NCBI RefSeq assembly: GCF_014695915.1
Contig: NZ_JACJPF010000113.1
Coordinates: 1-46,708, forward strand
Reading direction: 5' to 3'
DNA length: 46,708 nt
From: Trichocoleus sp. FACHB-40
Lineage (GTDB): Bacteria; Cyanobacteriota; Cyanobacteriia; Cyanobacteriales; FACHB-T130
Below the pieces are notes generated by a model. That model did no database searches, had not been told where the DNA came from, and saw nothing but the letters and a program-made list of their open reading frames with translations. Both the position numbers and the translations under genes were made by a program. This document shows, piece by piece, positions 25,779 through 35,067 of the stretch; within the stretch, counting starts at the first letter, position 1; every line of letters begins with the position of its first letter.

Positions 25779-27851
25779 ATGCTATTTAAAACGCTCAGCG
25801 GTCGCTACCAAATTGTGAAACACTTGGGAGGTGGCGGATTTGGACAAACTTACCTTGCCGAAGATAAACAACTACCAGGAAATCCGCTTTGTGTTGTCAA
25901 GCAACTCCAGCCCAAAGCTACTGATTCATTCACTTTAGAGGTAGCGCGACGATTATTTGATAGGGAAGCACAAGTTCTTTACAAGCTGGGCAGCCACGAC
26001 CAAATCCCCCGGCTTTTGGCGCATTTTGAAGAGGATAAAGAGTTTTATCTAATCCAAGATTTCATCGAAGGTCATGAAATCAAGCAAGAGTTACCAAGCG
26101 ATAAAAAGTTTAGTGAAACTCAAGTTATTGCTTTATGCCGCGAAATTTTAAAAATTTTAGAATTTGTCCATCAGCAAGATGTCATTCACCGGGATATCAA
26201 GCCTTCAAATTTAATTCGGCGCAAGCAAGACGGGAAGATAGTCTTAATTGATTTTGGAGCAGTCAAACAAGTTAGCACTCACAAAGGTAATAATGACGGA
26301 AATACAACTTTAACGGTTTCTATTGGTTCACCTGGTTATATGCCGAACGAACAACTCGGCGGTAAACCGAGGTTTTGTAGCGATATTTATGCAGTGGGGA
26401 TGCTAGGAATTCAAGCGCTTACAGGGATAGCACCGTCCCAACTGCCAGAAGATCCTGCAACGGGTGAAACTATTTGGCGCGACAAAGTGCAAGTTAGCCA
26501 GCAGTTCGCCAACGTTTTAGACAAAATGATCCGCTATGACTACCGTCAACGCTACCAGAGAGCAACAGAAGTTTTACAAGCGCTGGAGTTGGCCAATTCT
26601 CAATCAACTCAAACTTATAATGTCTCTAGGCATCCGCTAACGCCCTCTCCAATTCCAACTCAACCCCCAGCTACTGTTACTTTACCGCCTCAAAATTCGC
26701 CATCTGAAGCACAAACAAATTTGGCTGATGTTGATTTATTTGTATCTCAGGTAGATGTAGCAAAGGATAACACTGGTATTGCCAACCCAACAAACAAATT
26801 TCGTTGTTTAATAGGAATTGGAACAGGTATTGCGGCTGCTTTAGCTGTGACAGCGGGAATGAACTACGTCCCAAAACAAAATAGTTTATTGCCACTGGTA
26901 AGAACAGCAAATATTTCTTGGGATCGTTTAAAAACTATTTCTTTAGTTAATACCCTTGCTGGCTCTTCAAAGAACGTCTATTCGGTTGCCATTAGCTCAG
27001 ATAGTACACTCTTAGCAAGTGGTGGGGATGGCAATTCGATTGAGTTGTGGAATCTGCAAACGGGACAACTGTTACGTACATTAAAAGGGCATTCAGACGC
27101 GGTTTATGCGGTAGCTTTTAGTTCCGATGGGCAAAAAATAGCTAGTGGTAGTGGTGATGGAACCATCAAGGTTTGGAGTTTGCCAACAGGAAACCTGCTG
27201 CAAACTCTGAAGTCCACATCTGAAAATCGCGTTTTTTCCATTGCCTTTAGTCTGGATGGACAGACTCTTGCCAGTGCTAATAAAGACAAGACAATTAAGG
27301 TGTGGAATTTGGAGACAGGACAAATGAAAAACACCTTGAAAGGGCATTCAGATTTCGTTTTATCGGTTGCCATCAGCCGGGATGGAAAGACACTTGTTAG
27401 TAGCGGTTCTGATAAAACAATCAAGGTATGGAATCTATCCGCAGGCACTCTACTTAGCAGCATCTCTGACCCTACAGGGGATGCTATTCCTGCTGTTTCT
27501 ATTAGCCCAGATGGTAAAACTCTTGCCAGTAGCAGTATTTATGACAAAATCAACCTGTGGAATCTGCGCGAACTTCAAAATGGCTGTAACGGGGCGCAGG
27601 CGTGCCGTCCTAATTACTCTATTTCTGCCCATAAAAATTATGTTAATTCTGTCGCTTTCAGCCCTGATGGACAGACTTTAGCCAGTGGTAGCAGGGACAA
27701 GACAATTAAGCTGTGGAATCCCCAAACCGGAGAATTAAAAAGCACTATTTCTAACCTTAATGGTGATGTTAATTCTGTTGCTTTCAGTCCCGATGGAAAA
27801 ATCTTGGTCAGTAATGAAGAGGGAAAAATTAAGGTTTGGCGATCGCCCTAA
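25779..27851 (+). CDS. Serine/threonine protein kinase with C-terminal WD40 repeats (copy 2)
   Basis: A 690-residue paralogue of the preceding gene with the same order: kinase (K41, HRD at 137-139, DFG at 158-160), linker, membrane helix (IGIGTGIAAALAVTAGMNYV) and about seven WD40 repeats. The first 160 residues are nearly identical between copies. The linkers and propellers differ strongly, which suggests a duplication followed by divergence of the sensor part, or gene conversion of the kinase part. All catalytic motifs are intact. The 178-base spacer before it has no terminator that I can see. Confidence 0.93.
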   Translation: MLFKTLSGRYQIVKHLGGGGFGQTYLAEDKQLPGNPLCVVKQLQPKATDSFTLEVARRLFDREAQVLYKLGSHDQIPRLLAHFEEDKEFYLIQDFIEGHEIKQELPSDKKFSETQVIALCREILKILEFVHQQDVIHRDIKPSNLIRRKQDGKIVLIDFGAVKQVSTHKGNNDGNTTLTVSIGSPGYMPNEQLGGKPRFCSDIYAVGMLGIQALTGIAPSQLPEDPATGETIWRDKVQVSQQFANVLDKMIRYDYRQRYQRATEVLQALELANSQSTQTYNVSRHPLTPSPIPTQPPATVTLPPQNSPSEAQTNLADVDLFVSQVDVAKDNTGIANPTNKFRCLIGIGTGIAAALAVTAGMNYVPKQNSLLPLVRTANISWDRLKTISLVNTLAGSSKNVYSVAISSDSTLLASGGDGNSIELWNLQTGQLLRTLKGHSDAVYAVAFSSDGQKIASGSGDGTIKVWSLPTGNLLQTLKSTSENRVFSIAFSLDGQTLASANKDKTIKVWNLETGQMKNTLKGHSDFVLSVAISRDGKTLVSSGSDKTIKVWNLSAGTLLSSISDPTGDAIPAVSISPDGKTLASSSIYDKINLWNLRELQNGCNGAQACRPNYSISAHKNYVNSVAFSPDGQTLASGSRDKTIKLWNPQTGELKSTISNLNGDVNSVAFSPDGKILVSNEEGKIKVWRSP

Positions 27852-28005
27852 TATCAATGAGCTAAATATTTGCTACAGATAGCCCATCAACAATAAATCG
27901 CCATTTTGTTAAAGAAATGACATTTTGTACGGTTAACTTATCTAAAATTCTTTTGAGGGATTCTCTCAACTCATCTAAGTTAGAGGATGTCTGAGAAGTG
28001 AAAGA

Positions 28006-28659
28006 TTATGCCAATCGTCTGAGCAAGATACGGATCATGCCAACATAAATGAACGCTTCGGAAGTTACCGGCAGAATCTCATAATCTTTACTCAAGCGCC
28101 GGCACCAGTTAAACCAACCGAAAGCACGCTCAACCACCCATCGCTTAGGCAGCACCTCAAAGCCTTGGGCAGTCTGCGGGCGCAACACGACTTCGAGAAT
28201 CCAACGATAAATATTGATCACCCAGGGGATAAACTTCTCACCGCTATAGCCGCCATCAACCCACATGCGTACTAGACGGGGAAAGGGTTGGCGTATCTGA
28301 TACAGCCTTTCCAACAGACAGCGTGCCCCATCGCGGTCATTGACATTAGCAGCAGTGACTACCACCATCACCACTAATCCCAAGGTATCGACCAACAGAT
28401 GCCGCTTGCGCCCTTTCACCTGTTTGCCGCCATCATAGCCGACCTCAATATTGACCATTGTGGCAGTTTCCACTGATTGACTATCTAAAACGGCAGCGCT
28501 GGGGGTAGGCTCATGATCTTCCATCACTCGCACCCACTGCTGTAGCCTTTTGTTGATGCGTTGCCAAGTTCCATCAATACGCCATTGCCGAAAATAGTGA
28601 TAAACCGTTTTCCATGCGGGTTGCGTCGTGGGGTAGCATCCGCCACGCGCAACCAGCAC
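28006..28659 (-). CDS. IS5-family transposase, catalytic part (orfB)
   Basis: A 217-residue frame from a GTG at 28659. The family-specific sequence begins at [22 protein letters not shown] residues are visible in [21 protein letters not shown] and [23 protein letters not shown] is typical. It overlaps orfA. Joining the two requires skipping one base at about 28624 (HD, then QPAW). It is therefore expressed by a +1 shift or is broken. Confidence 0.85.
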   Translation of the reverse strand: MLVARGGCYPTTQPAWKTVYHYFRQWRIDGTWQRINKRLQQWVRVMEDHEPTPSAAVLDSQSVETATMVNIEVGYDGGKQVKGRKRHLLVDTLGLVVMVVVTAANVNDRDGARCLLERLYQIRQPFPRLVRMWVDGGYSGEKFIPWVINIYRWILEVVLRPQTAQGFEVLPKRWVVERAFGWFNWCRRLSKDYEILPVTSEAFIYVGMIRILLRRLA

Positions 28660-28798
28660 ACAAGATATAGAGGATACCGTTCACCACAGCTTGCATATCA
28701 ACACTTCGGGGACGCCCACCTACTTTGGCTCTAGGAATCAGTCCTGAGAGCAGTTCCCACTGCTCGTCGGTTAAGTCACTGGGATAGGATTGAGACAT
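28574..28798 (-). CDS. IS5-family transposase, N-terminal part (orfA)
   Basis: A 74-residue frame. [32 protein letters not shown] and [10 protein letters not shown] are the DUF4096-type N-terminal domain of IS5-family transposases. After LPHD the frame turns to unrelated sequence (ATRMENGLS) and ends. The expected continuation is in orfB. A CCCC run lies just before the shift point. Confidence 0.85.
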   Translation of the reverse strand: MSQSYPSDLTDEQWELLSGLIPRAKVGGRPRSVDMQAVVNGILYILCAGCAWRMLPHDATRMENGLSLFSAMAY

Positions 28799-28880
28799 TG
28801 CTCTCTTAACGCTGTCGAATCAACATTTTGCTATTGACAGGGTATAGTTATGAGAGCTTTTTTACTTTTCAGACATCCTC

Positions 28881-29292
28881 TTAGAAGTCTAATTAACTCA
28901 GTGCCAATTTGCTGGATGCGATATCTGATAGTTATTACAACAATATTCCCATCTTGTAGTTACAGTTGGTAGTCGCGATCGCTCAGATGCAACTGTTCTT
29001 GTAGTTTCGCTCTATCTTTGAAGTATTACAGTCAGAGGAACTTCATCAAGTCTTTTGCTTATCGCTATCGTATCTTTAATTTCTCAACTTACAATTTTGC
29101 CAAAATAGAATTGTGACTCATTCGAGACACCCATTGACACCATTTTGATTTGGTGGAGCTACACATCTTCAGGGAGCATACAAGGGGAGCGATCGCGAAG
29201 TGAATATACCTGATAGTTTGATGCAAACCAATCATCGGAGTTTCCGAAACTCCGACCACCGCCAAATCCCAAATCCTAAATCTCAAATTGGT
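28881..29292. other. Spacer between the IS5 element and the cysteine desulfurase gene
   Basis: About 410 bases. The last 90 bases are open in the frame of the next gene (from 29200) but include CAAATCC heptanucleotide repeats (29265-29288), so I treat them as leader. No other gene is seen. Confidence 0.45.
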
Positions 29293-30453
29293 ATGACTGT
29301 ACGCCCTATTTATCTGGATTGTCACTCCACAACGCCCCTAGACGATCGCGTACTTGCCGCCATGATGCCTTACTTCACCCAGCATTTCGGCAACCCCGCC
29401 AGCGTGAGCCATTCCTATGGTTGGGAAGCTGAAGCTGCTGTCAAACAATCAAGGGAAGTTTTAGCACAAGCGATACACGCTACGCCAGAGGAAATTATTT
29501 TTACTAGCGGCGCGACGGAAGCGAACAATTTAGCTATTAAAGGTGTGGCGGAAGCTAATTTTAGCAAAGGGCGACACATCATTACAGTGGCAACCGAGCA
29601 TAAGGCGGTTCTCGACCCTTGTAAATATTTGCAAACTCTTGGCTTTGAAATTACTTTTCTCCCAGTTGAAAGTGATGGATTGATTAATTTAGATCAATTG
29701 GAAAAAGCTATCCGTCCCGACACAATTTTAGTTTCCGTAATGGCAGCTAATAATGAAATTGGTGTCATACAGCCTTTAGCAGAAATTGGGGCAATTTGTC
29801 ACAAGCATCAGGTACTATTCCACACTGATGCTGCTCAAGCTATTGGCAAAATACCTCTAAATGTGGAGGCGATGCACATTGATTTAATGTCAATGACTGC
29901 CCACAAAGTCTATGGGCCCAAGGGTATTGGCGCTCTTTACGTCAGACGCCGCAACCCCAGAGTCCAAATTGCACCGCAGCTGCATGGAGGTGGACATGAG
30001 CGGGGAATGCGCTCTGGTACACTGTATACACCTCAAATTGTCGGATTTGCCCAAGCCGTAGAATTGGCGCAGGTAAACATGGTATCAGAGACAAAACGCC
30101 TCATCCAGTTGCGCGATCGCCTTTGGCAACAACTCAGTCAGGTAGAAAAAATTCATCTGAACGGACACCCCAAAGAGCGACTACCAGGAAACCTTAACAT
30201 CAGTGTAGAAGGGGTGGATGGAGCGGCGCTGCTGCTAGGATTGCAGCCAGTGGTAGCAGTTTCTTCCGGATCGGCTTGTACCGCCGCCAATGTGTCTGCT
30301 TCCCATGTTCTGACGGCGCTGGGACGTTCAGAACAACTGGCTTACGCCTCGGTTCGGTTTGGAATTGGACGGTTTAATACGGCATCTGAGATAGAAGCTG
30401 TAGCAAAACACGCGATCGCAACTATTTTCAGCTTGCGTAAACAAATGCAATGA
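29293..30453 (+). CDS. Cysteine desulfurase (IscS/NifS family)
   Basis: A PLP enzyme that moves sulfur from cysteine to a persulfide for Fe-S clusters and thio-modifications. From the ATG at 29293 the protein is 386 residues, MTVRPIYLDCHSTTPLD, matching normal starts. An upstream ATG at 29200 would add 31 residues of repeat-derived sequence. Motifs: ATEHKAVLDP, VMAANNEIGVIQP, FHTDAAQAIGKIP, MTAHKVYGPKGIGALY (PLP Lys), GGGHERGMRSGT and SSGSACTA (catalytic Cys in the extended loop). YLDCHSTTP replaces the usual YLDNxATTP. No isc/suf partner is adjacent; an IscA-type gene is 14 kb away. Confidence 0.93.
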   Translation: MTVRPIYLDCHSTTPLDDRVLAAMMPYFTQHFGNPASVSHSYGWEAEAAVKQSREVLAQAIHATPEEIIFTSGATEANNLAIKGVAEANFSKGRHIITVATEHKAVLDPCKYLQTLGFEITFLPVESDGLINLDQLEKAIRPDTILVSVMAANNEIGVIQPLAEIGAICHKHQVLFHTDAAQAIGKIPLNVEAMHIDLMSMTAHKVYGPKGIGALYVRRRNPRVQIAPQLHGGGHERGMRSGTLYTPQIVGFAQAVELAQVNMVSETKRLIQLRDRLWQQLSQVEKIHLNGHPKERLPGNLNISVEGVDGAALLLGLQPVVAVSSGSACTAANVSASHVLTALGRSEQLAYASVRFGIGRFNTASEIEAVAKHAIATIFSLRKQMQ

Positions 30454-31060
30454 AGGGAGACAATAGGACAAGAGAGAATCTTCTTTTCACCTCTTCCCTA
30501 GTCAAGAGTCCTTGGGACTACCAAAATTAAAGCGAGTGCAACTACCCATAAGTTGAGTCTGATCGGAGTGACAGCGCGATATAATACATCACAATAGAAG
30601 CAATTGCGGATCGAGGATCTATCAGGTTGCCCCTAAGAGTGAACCTGAAATGGAAGCGATCGCGCAAGATAGCTTTTCAGAGAGACTTTCTGTTCATTTT
30701 GGGCAAATTCCAGTGTTCAAGCCTTTTGAAAAGGCATGGCACTGGCAAAAAATGCAATCGGGGAAGAGTTTACAAGGGATGTCTGTCACTGTAATCAGTG
30801 ATTCTGGGTTAACACACCTTTATTCTCTCTACGTAGGGGCGGGTTTAGAATCTATCCCCTGTCACATTGAATCAGAAGGTAAAACCAAATCGACCGAAAG
30901 AGAGTTTCTGGCTTACACCGTTATTTCTTTGAGCAAAAGTGAGAGGCGCCTAGAAAGGATCAACGAGGAAGGAAGAAGGAAGAAAAAGGAATTAAATCCG
31001 CCTTCTACTTTCCGATTCTCTGTTGTGCCTAAACTTGCTACGAATTTTTGAGGAAATTGA
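30454..31060. other. Long region upstream of rne
   Basis: About 600 bases between the desulfurase gene and rne. It may hold a long rne leader, since cyanobacterial and other rne mRNAs are often autoregulated through their 5' regions. It contains only one uncertain ORF (30650-31051). Confidence 0.45.
30650..31051 (+). CDS. Hypothetical 133-residue ORF just upstream of rne
   Basis: The frame ends 9 bases before the rne start, so it could be translationally coupled. The first 95 residues show no recognised domain. The tail (ERINEEGRRKKKELNPP) is a translated purine-rich repeat. No good ribosome-binding site precedes the ATG. It may instead be non-coding leader of rne. Confidence 0.3.
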   Translation: MEAIAQDSFSERLSVHFGQIPVFKPFEKAWHWQKMQSGKSLQGMSVTVISDSGLTHLYSLYVGAGLESIPCHIESEGKTKSTEREFLAYTVISLSKSERRLERINEEGRRKKKELNPPSTFRFSVVPKLATNF

Positions 31061-33241
31061 ATGCCGAAGCAAATTATTATCGCGGAGCAGCATCGGATTG
31101 CTGCCGTCTTTTGGGAAGATCAAATTCAAGAACTTGTCGTTGCTACTGGTAGCCACCAAGTCGGAGACATCTATCTGGGCATTGTTGAAAATGTCTTACC
31201 TGGGATAGATGCCGCATTTGTAAACATTGGAGATGCCGAACGCAACGGCTTTATCCATGTTACTGACTTAGGCCCGCTGCGACTAAAACGTTCCGCTGGT
31301 GCGATTACAGAACTACTGGCACCCCAACAGAAAGTTCTGGTTCAAGTAATGAAAGAGCCGACAGGCAACAAAGGCCCCAGGCTCACAGGTAATATCAGCT
31401 TACCTGGACGCTATGTAGTATTGATGCCCTTCGGACGAGGTGTGAGTCTGTCGCGGCAAATCAAGAGCGAAAACGAGCGCAACCGCCTTAGAGCCTTAGC
31501 CGTTCTCATTAAACCTGCTGGCATGGGGCTAATCGTGCGGACAGAAGCCGAGGGACGCTCGGAAGAAGCCATCATAGAAGATTTGGAGACACTGCAAAAA
31601 CAGTGGGAAGCGATTCAACAAGAAGTAAACTCCACTAGAGCGCCAGCGCTGCTAAATCGAGACGATGATTTTATTCAGCGCGTCTTGCGCGATATGTACA
31701 GTGCGGAAGTAAATCGAATTGTCGTAGATTCCCACACCGGAGTTAAGCGAGTCAAGCAATACTTAGTCAGTTGGAGCGGAGGAAAGTCGCCGGAAGGAGT
31801 ATTAATCGACCATCACCGCGAGCGCCTTTCTATCTTAGAATACTTCCGCATCAATGCAGCCATTCGAGAAGCCCTCAAACCTAGAGTGGATCTACCTTCA
31901 GGAGGCTACATCATTATCCAGCTGACGGAAGCTTTAACGGTGATTGATGTCAACTCAGGTTCCTTCACCCGTTCTGCAACTGCTAGAGAAACTGTCCTGT
32001 GGACAAACAGCGAAGCAGCGACAGAAATAGCCCGTCAACTGCGGTTGCGGAATATCGCTGGTGTCATCATTGTTGACTTTATTGACATGGATGCGCGCCG
32101 AGACCAGCTGCAAGTGCTGGAACACTTCAACAAAGCACTCAAGGCAGACAAAGCTAGACCACAAATTGCTCAACTTTCCGAACTCGGCTTAGTAGAACTA
32201 ACTCGCAAGCGGCAAGGGCAAAATATTTACGAGTTGTTTAGTCAGCCCTGCCCCAGTTGTGGCGGTTTGGGGCATATGGTTCGCCTACCGGGTGAGTCGG
32301 CTAACAAAAATGGAGGAGAAATTGCCGAACCTCCCTCGCCGACACCTGTTAGGGAAGCACGGACGTTACCCTACCGCAACAATGAAGTCGGAATTAGGGA
32401 AATACCTTTGCCAGTCGTTGAAAGTCGCAGCGAAGCTTTAGATTTAGGTGTTGACGATGATGACGAGTCAATGGATTTGATGAATCATCCCAGCTATCAG
32501 GAGCGGGGGGCAAATAATAATCGCCGTCGTCGCCGCCGTCGGGTGGGTGAACCTCCATTAAAGGAGGAATTAACCCCAACCCCAAAAACTCCTATTCGGA
32601 TTTCGACTCCTCCGACTATAGTGAATCATTTCCGGTCAACTCCGGTGGCAGAACCGGAACCAATCCGCGAAAGCGAGACATATATGGGCGGGGGAAGTAC
32701 GCCTCTACCCGTTGTGGAAGAAGTCCGTCGCTCACCGAAACCTGAGCGTCCCAAGCCTTCCAGACAGGAAATTGAACCGCCGGAGATTGTTTCCATTGAA
32801 ATGACCCCAGAGCAACAGGATGTTTATGCTTTGATGGGAATTTCTCCGTTGGTGCTGTTAGAGCGGGAAGTGAAAAATCCGAAATCGGCGATAGTATCGA
32901 TTACTTTGCCTGGAGAGTCACAGTCTACGGAAGCGATCGCTTCCTCAATCCAGGCGGCGAAAGATAACAGGGATACACAGACTTCTGCCTTTGAGTCTGA
33001 GGAAGATGATAATGCCTCTTATCTACCCTCCGCATTTGAGGTAGATGAAATGGAATATCAGACAGCAGACGAGGAACAACAACAGATAGAGGAACTGGTA
33101 CCTGTCGTAGACGAAGCCCCTGAAGAGTCAGAGGCGATCGCATCTGACTCTGCATCCCCCAGTGAAGAATCAGAATCAGACAGTGACGAGTCTCCAGTTC
33201 GGCGGCGGCGGCGGCGGCGGTCTTCTGCAACAGAGGCTTGA
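31061..33241 (+). CDS. rne: Ribonuclease E (cyanobacterial RNase E/G type)
   Basis: A 726-residue endoribonuclease of mRNA turnover and rRNA processing. The S1 domain is at about 35-120 (GDIYLGIVENVLPGIDAAFVNIG). The catalytic Asp pair is in LTVIDVNSGS (D296) and IIVDFIDMD (D339). The Zn-link is CPSCGGLG (397-404). The non-catalytic tail is cyanobacterial: a middle Arg cluster (NNNRRRRRRRVGE) and a C-terminal RRRRRRRRSSA, like the Arg-rich nonapeptide known to bind PNPase in cyanobacteria. GAGGAAAT lies upstream of the ATG. rnhB follows on the same strand, the usual cyanobacterial order. Confidence 0.96.
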   Translation: MPKQIIIAEQHRIAAVFWEDQIQELVVATGSHQVGDIYLGIVENVLPGIDAAFVNIGDAERNGFIHVTDLGPLRLKRSAGAITELLAPQQKVLVQVMKEPTGNKGPRLTGNISLPGRYVVLMPFGRGVSLSRQIKSENERNRLRALAVLIKPAGMGLIVRTEAEGRSEEAIIEDLETLQKQWEAIQQEVNSTRAPALLNRDDDFIQRVLRDMYSAEVNRIVVDSHTGVKRVKQYLVSWSGGKSPEGVLIDHHRERLSILEYFRINAAIREALKPRVDLPSGGYIIIQLTEALTVIDVNSGSFTRSATARETVLWTNSEAATEIARQLRLRNIAGVIIVDFIDMDARRDQLQVLEHFNKALKADKARPQIAQLSELGLVELTRKRQGQNIYELFSQPCPSCGGLGHMVRLPGESANKNGGEIAEPPSPTPVREARTLPYRNNEVGIREIPLPVVESRSEALDLGVDDDDESMDLMNHPSYQERGANNNRRRRRRRVGEPPLKEELTPTPKTPIRISTPPTIVNHFRSTPVAEPEPIRESETYMGGGSTPLPVVEEVRRSPKPERPKPSRQEIEPPEIVSIEMTPEQQDVYALMGISPLVLLEREVKNPKSAIVSITLPGESQSTEAIASSIQAAKDNRDTQTSAFESEEDDNASYLPSAFEVDEMEYQTADEEQQQIEELVPVVDEAPEESEAIASDSASPSEESESDSDESPVRRRRRRRSSATEA

Positions 33242-33260
33242 GAAAGGGTGAAGTTAGTGG

Positions 33261-33369
33261 TTAGCCATTAGTCTGTTGGCTAGAAGAAGGTTGGAAGGTT
33301 GGAAAGTTGTTGGAACAAGACTTCGTTTCAACTTGACAACTTTTAAGATGGCAGCTGACTAATGGCTAA
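33261..33369. repeat. Inverted repeat in the rne-rnhB spacer
   Basis: TTAGCCATTAGTC (33261-33273) and GACTAATGGCTAA (33357-33369) are exact complements with 83 bases between. The outer bases also partly pair. This could fold in the rne-rnhB transcript and be processed, or attenuate rnhB. Confidence 0.5.
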
Positions 33370-33404
33370 GAACCAGTGACTAATTACTAAGGAGCTTTCG
33401 TATC

Positions 33405-34082
33405 GTGTCGGTGCAGCAAGTGGTAGACAAAGGTGCAGTCGTTAAGACTTCCCGCAAACCAAATTTTAACCTCTCGGATTTGCCAGAGTTACTCGGTGGC
33501 TGGGAACTGGTTGCTGGTGTCGATGAAGTTGGGCGCGGAGCTTTGTTTGGCCCAGTAGTGGCGGCGGCTGTAATATTACCAAAGTCTGCTTTTGCTGAAC
33601 TTTCAGCCGCTGGGGTAAGAGACAGCAAGCAGCTGTCTAGTTATCGCCGTGGTAAACTGGCAGCACAAATTCAAGCGATCGCTCTAGACTGGAAAATTGG
33701 TTATGCTTCCAACAAGGAAATTGACCAAATTAATATTTTCCACGCATCCTTGTTAGCGATGAAGCGGGCTGTAATCAAGCTGAATGTCCAACCAGAGCTT
33801 TGTCTGGTTGATGGTAAGTGGCAGCTTCCAGACTTGCCAATCCCACAACAGAATCTAGTCAAGGGTGATGAAAAATCATTGGTAATTGCCGCCGCCAGCA
33901 TTGTTGCTAAAGTGTGGCGCGACGACCTGATAATCCGTCTGGCGGCGAAGTACCCCGCCTACAACTTAACAGCGAACAAGGGTTACGGCACCGCTCACCA
34001 TCTACTTGCTTTACAACAACACGGCCCCTCCCGCTTCCATCGGAGGTCTTTCAGTCCTTGCCGGGTTGATATTAAATTGTAG
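33405..34082 (+). CDS. rnhB: Ribonuclease HII
   Basis: A 225-residue enzyme that removes RNA and ribonucleotides from DNA. VAGVDEVGRGALFGPVVAAAVI holds the DExGRG metal motif. DSKQLS, LVDG (third Asp) and AAASIVAKVWRD follow, and YPAYNLTANKGYGTAHHL is the terminal signature. The start is a GTG at 33405 with AAGGAG about 10 bases upstream. The N-terminal 25 residues before WELVAGVDE are a common cyanobacterial extension. Confidence 0.95.
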   Translation: MSVQQVVDKGAVVKTSRKPNFNLSDLPELLGGWELVAGVDEVGRGALFGPVVAAAVILPKSAFAELSAAGVRDSKQLSSYRRGKLAAQIQAIALDWKIGYASNKEIDQINIFHASLLAMKRAVIKLNVQPELCLVDGKWQLPDLPIPQQNLVKGDEKSLVIAAASIVAKVWRDDLIIRLAAKYPAYNLTANKGYGTAHHLLALQQHGPSRFHRRSFSPCRVDIKL

Positions 34083-34104
34083 ATTTTCAGTCTATATCCT
34101 CTCT

Positions 34105-34172
34105 GGAGGCTGAGCCTCCCCCTCCTAGTTCTCAGTCCCAGCCTGGGAACTAAAATAACGAGGCTCAGCCTC
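34105..34172. terminator. Palindromic repeats between convergent rnhB and DUF1997 genes
   Basis: GAGGCTGAGCCTC (34106-34118) and GAGGCTCAGCCTC (34160-34172) flank TCCCAGCCTGGGA. These elements are common cyanobacterial interspersed repeats. They form alternative hairpins in the 96-base convergent spacer and may end transcription from both sides. Confidence 0.5.
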
Positions 34173-34178
34173 AATTTA

Positions 34179-34766
34179 TTAAGCCGAAGGGCTGTCTGCG
34201 GGCAGTACCGGAACTTGAGGTGGGGGTGTCTGCTGATTCCAAGTGTTAGCCCAGCGGCGATAGTCTGATAGCAGCTGATACATTAATCGTTGTTTAATAG
34301 TCAACAGCACGCTCTTGAGCAAACCATTCCCGGTAGCTTCTATAAAAGCTTTAGGCGTGAACCAAAAAGCGTGCGGTAACTCGACTTTGACCTCTAAATC
34401 CGCTCTACCTTTGAGATGAGTTGTACCGTTTACTTGACAGGGAGAAAGCTTACCAACCAAGTTAAGCGCAAAGCGCTGGTTGATATACTCAATGCCGCGA
34501 ATCTCACAACGTGTAGACCTTAAGTGAACCGTCCCGTCTGCATCTGCCCACACCTTCATATCTACAATTGGTTGAAGTGAGAGGGCCATAAAGCTCAACG
34601 GGCGCATTTTCAGGCGGAAAATCTCCTCGCTGAGTTGTTCGATTCGAGTGGGGTCAACCAGAGCTTGTACTAGACGTTGAGGTTGGCGCAGATAATGCTG
34701 AATTGGAACAGGTTGTTCCGCAACAGCAATTTCAACAGATTGGGAGGCAACAAATTGAGTTTGCAT
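34179..34766 (-). CDS. DUF1997 family protein
   Basis: A 195-residue soluble protein of the cyanobacterial/plastid DUF1997 family. The recognisable core is HYLRQPQRLVQALVDPTRIEQL, then FRLKMRPLSFMALSLQPIVDMKVW, and LPHAFWFTPKAFIEATGNGLL. The fold is predicted START/polyketide-cyclase-like, and a lipid or pigment ligand has been suggested by analogy only. It lies between rnhB and pheA, a neighbourhood I recall from other cyanobacteria. The function is unknown. Confidence 0.8.
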   Translation of the reverse strand: MQTQFVASQSVEIAVAEQPVPIQHYLRQPQRLVQALVDPTRIEQLSEEIFRLKMRPLSFMALSLQPIVDMKVWADADGTVHLRSTRCEIRGIEYINQRFALNLVGKLSPCQVNGTTHLKGRADLEVKVELPHAFWFTPKAFIEATGNGLLKSVLLTIKQRLMYQLLSDYRRWANTWNQQTPPPQVPVLPADSPSA

Positions 34767-35067
34767 GAGGGGATGGTAACAGAATGTAATTCTGTACGCA
34801 GGATAAGTTAATTTTACGTTACGGTTCTTAAAAAAGTTGCAGAGGATTTCGATTGTTCCGCTGCTACAGCTTTTGAAAGGAAACTGTGCATTAATTGAAT
34901 CGCTCTGTCATGATAAAAATTTATGTAGTTGATTTCCCTCCTTCTCAGGCATCACAAGTAGACACTATTATTGGGTTTAACCTAGATCCAGCAGCCTATC
35001 CCCAGCGACGGACTTAGTGGTTGACATCTGGTAACTGATAACTGATAAAGGTTAAAACGTTGTCAGA
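34767..35067. other. Divergent spacer between the DUF1997 gene and pheA
   Basis: About 300 bases holding the promoters of both genes. There is no supported coding region. TAACTGATAACTGATAA short repeats occur near 35031-35049. Confidence 0.4.

Larger units (their letters stand above)
27983..28880 (-). mobile_element. IS5-family insertion sequence, 898 bp, with TTA target duplication
   Basis: Terminal inverted repeats GAGGATGTCTGAGAAGTGAAA (27983 inward) and GAGGATGTCTGAAAAGTAAAA (28880 inward) match at 19 of 21 positions. TTA flanks both ends (27980-27982 and 28881-28883), as expected of TNA-duplicating IS5 subgroups (IS1031/IS427). The transposase is in two frames. The IS sits in a spacer and interrupts no visible gene. 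Confidence 0.88.

Noticed and set aside
28881-29292. Minus-strand ORF 29089-29325
   Set aside because: Overlaps the desulfurase start and has no recognisable features.
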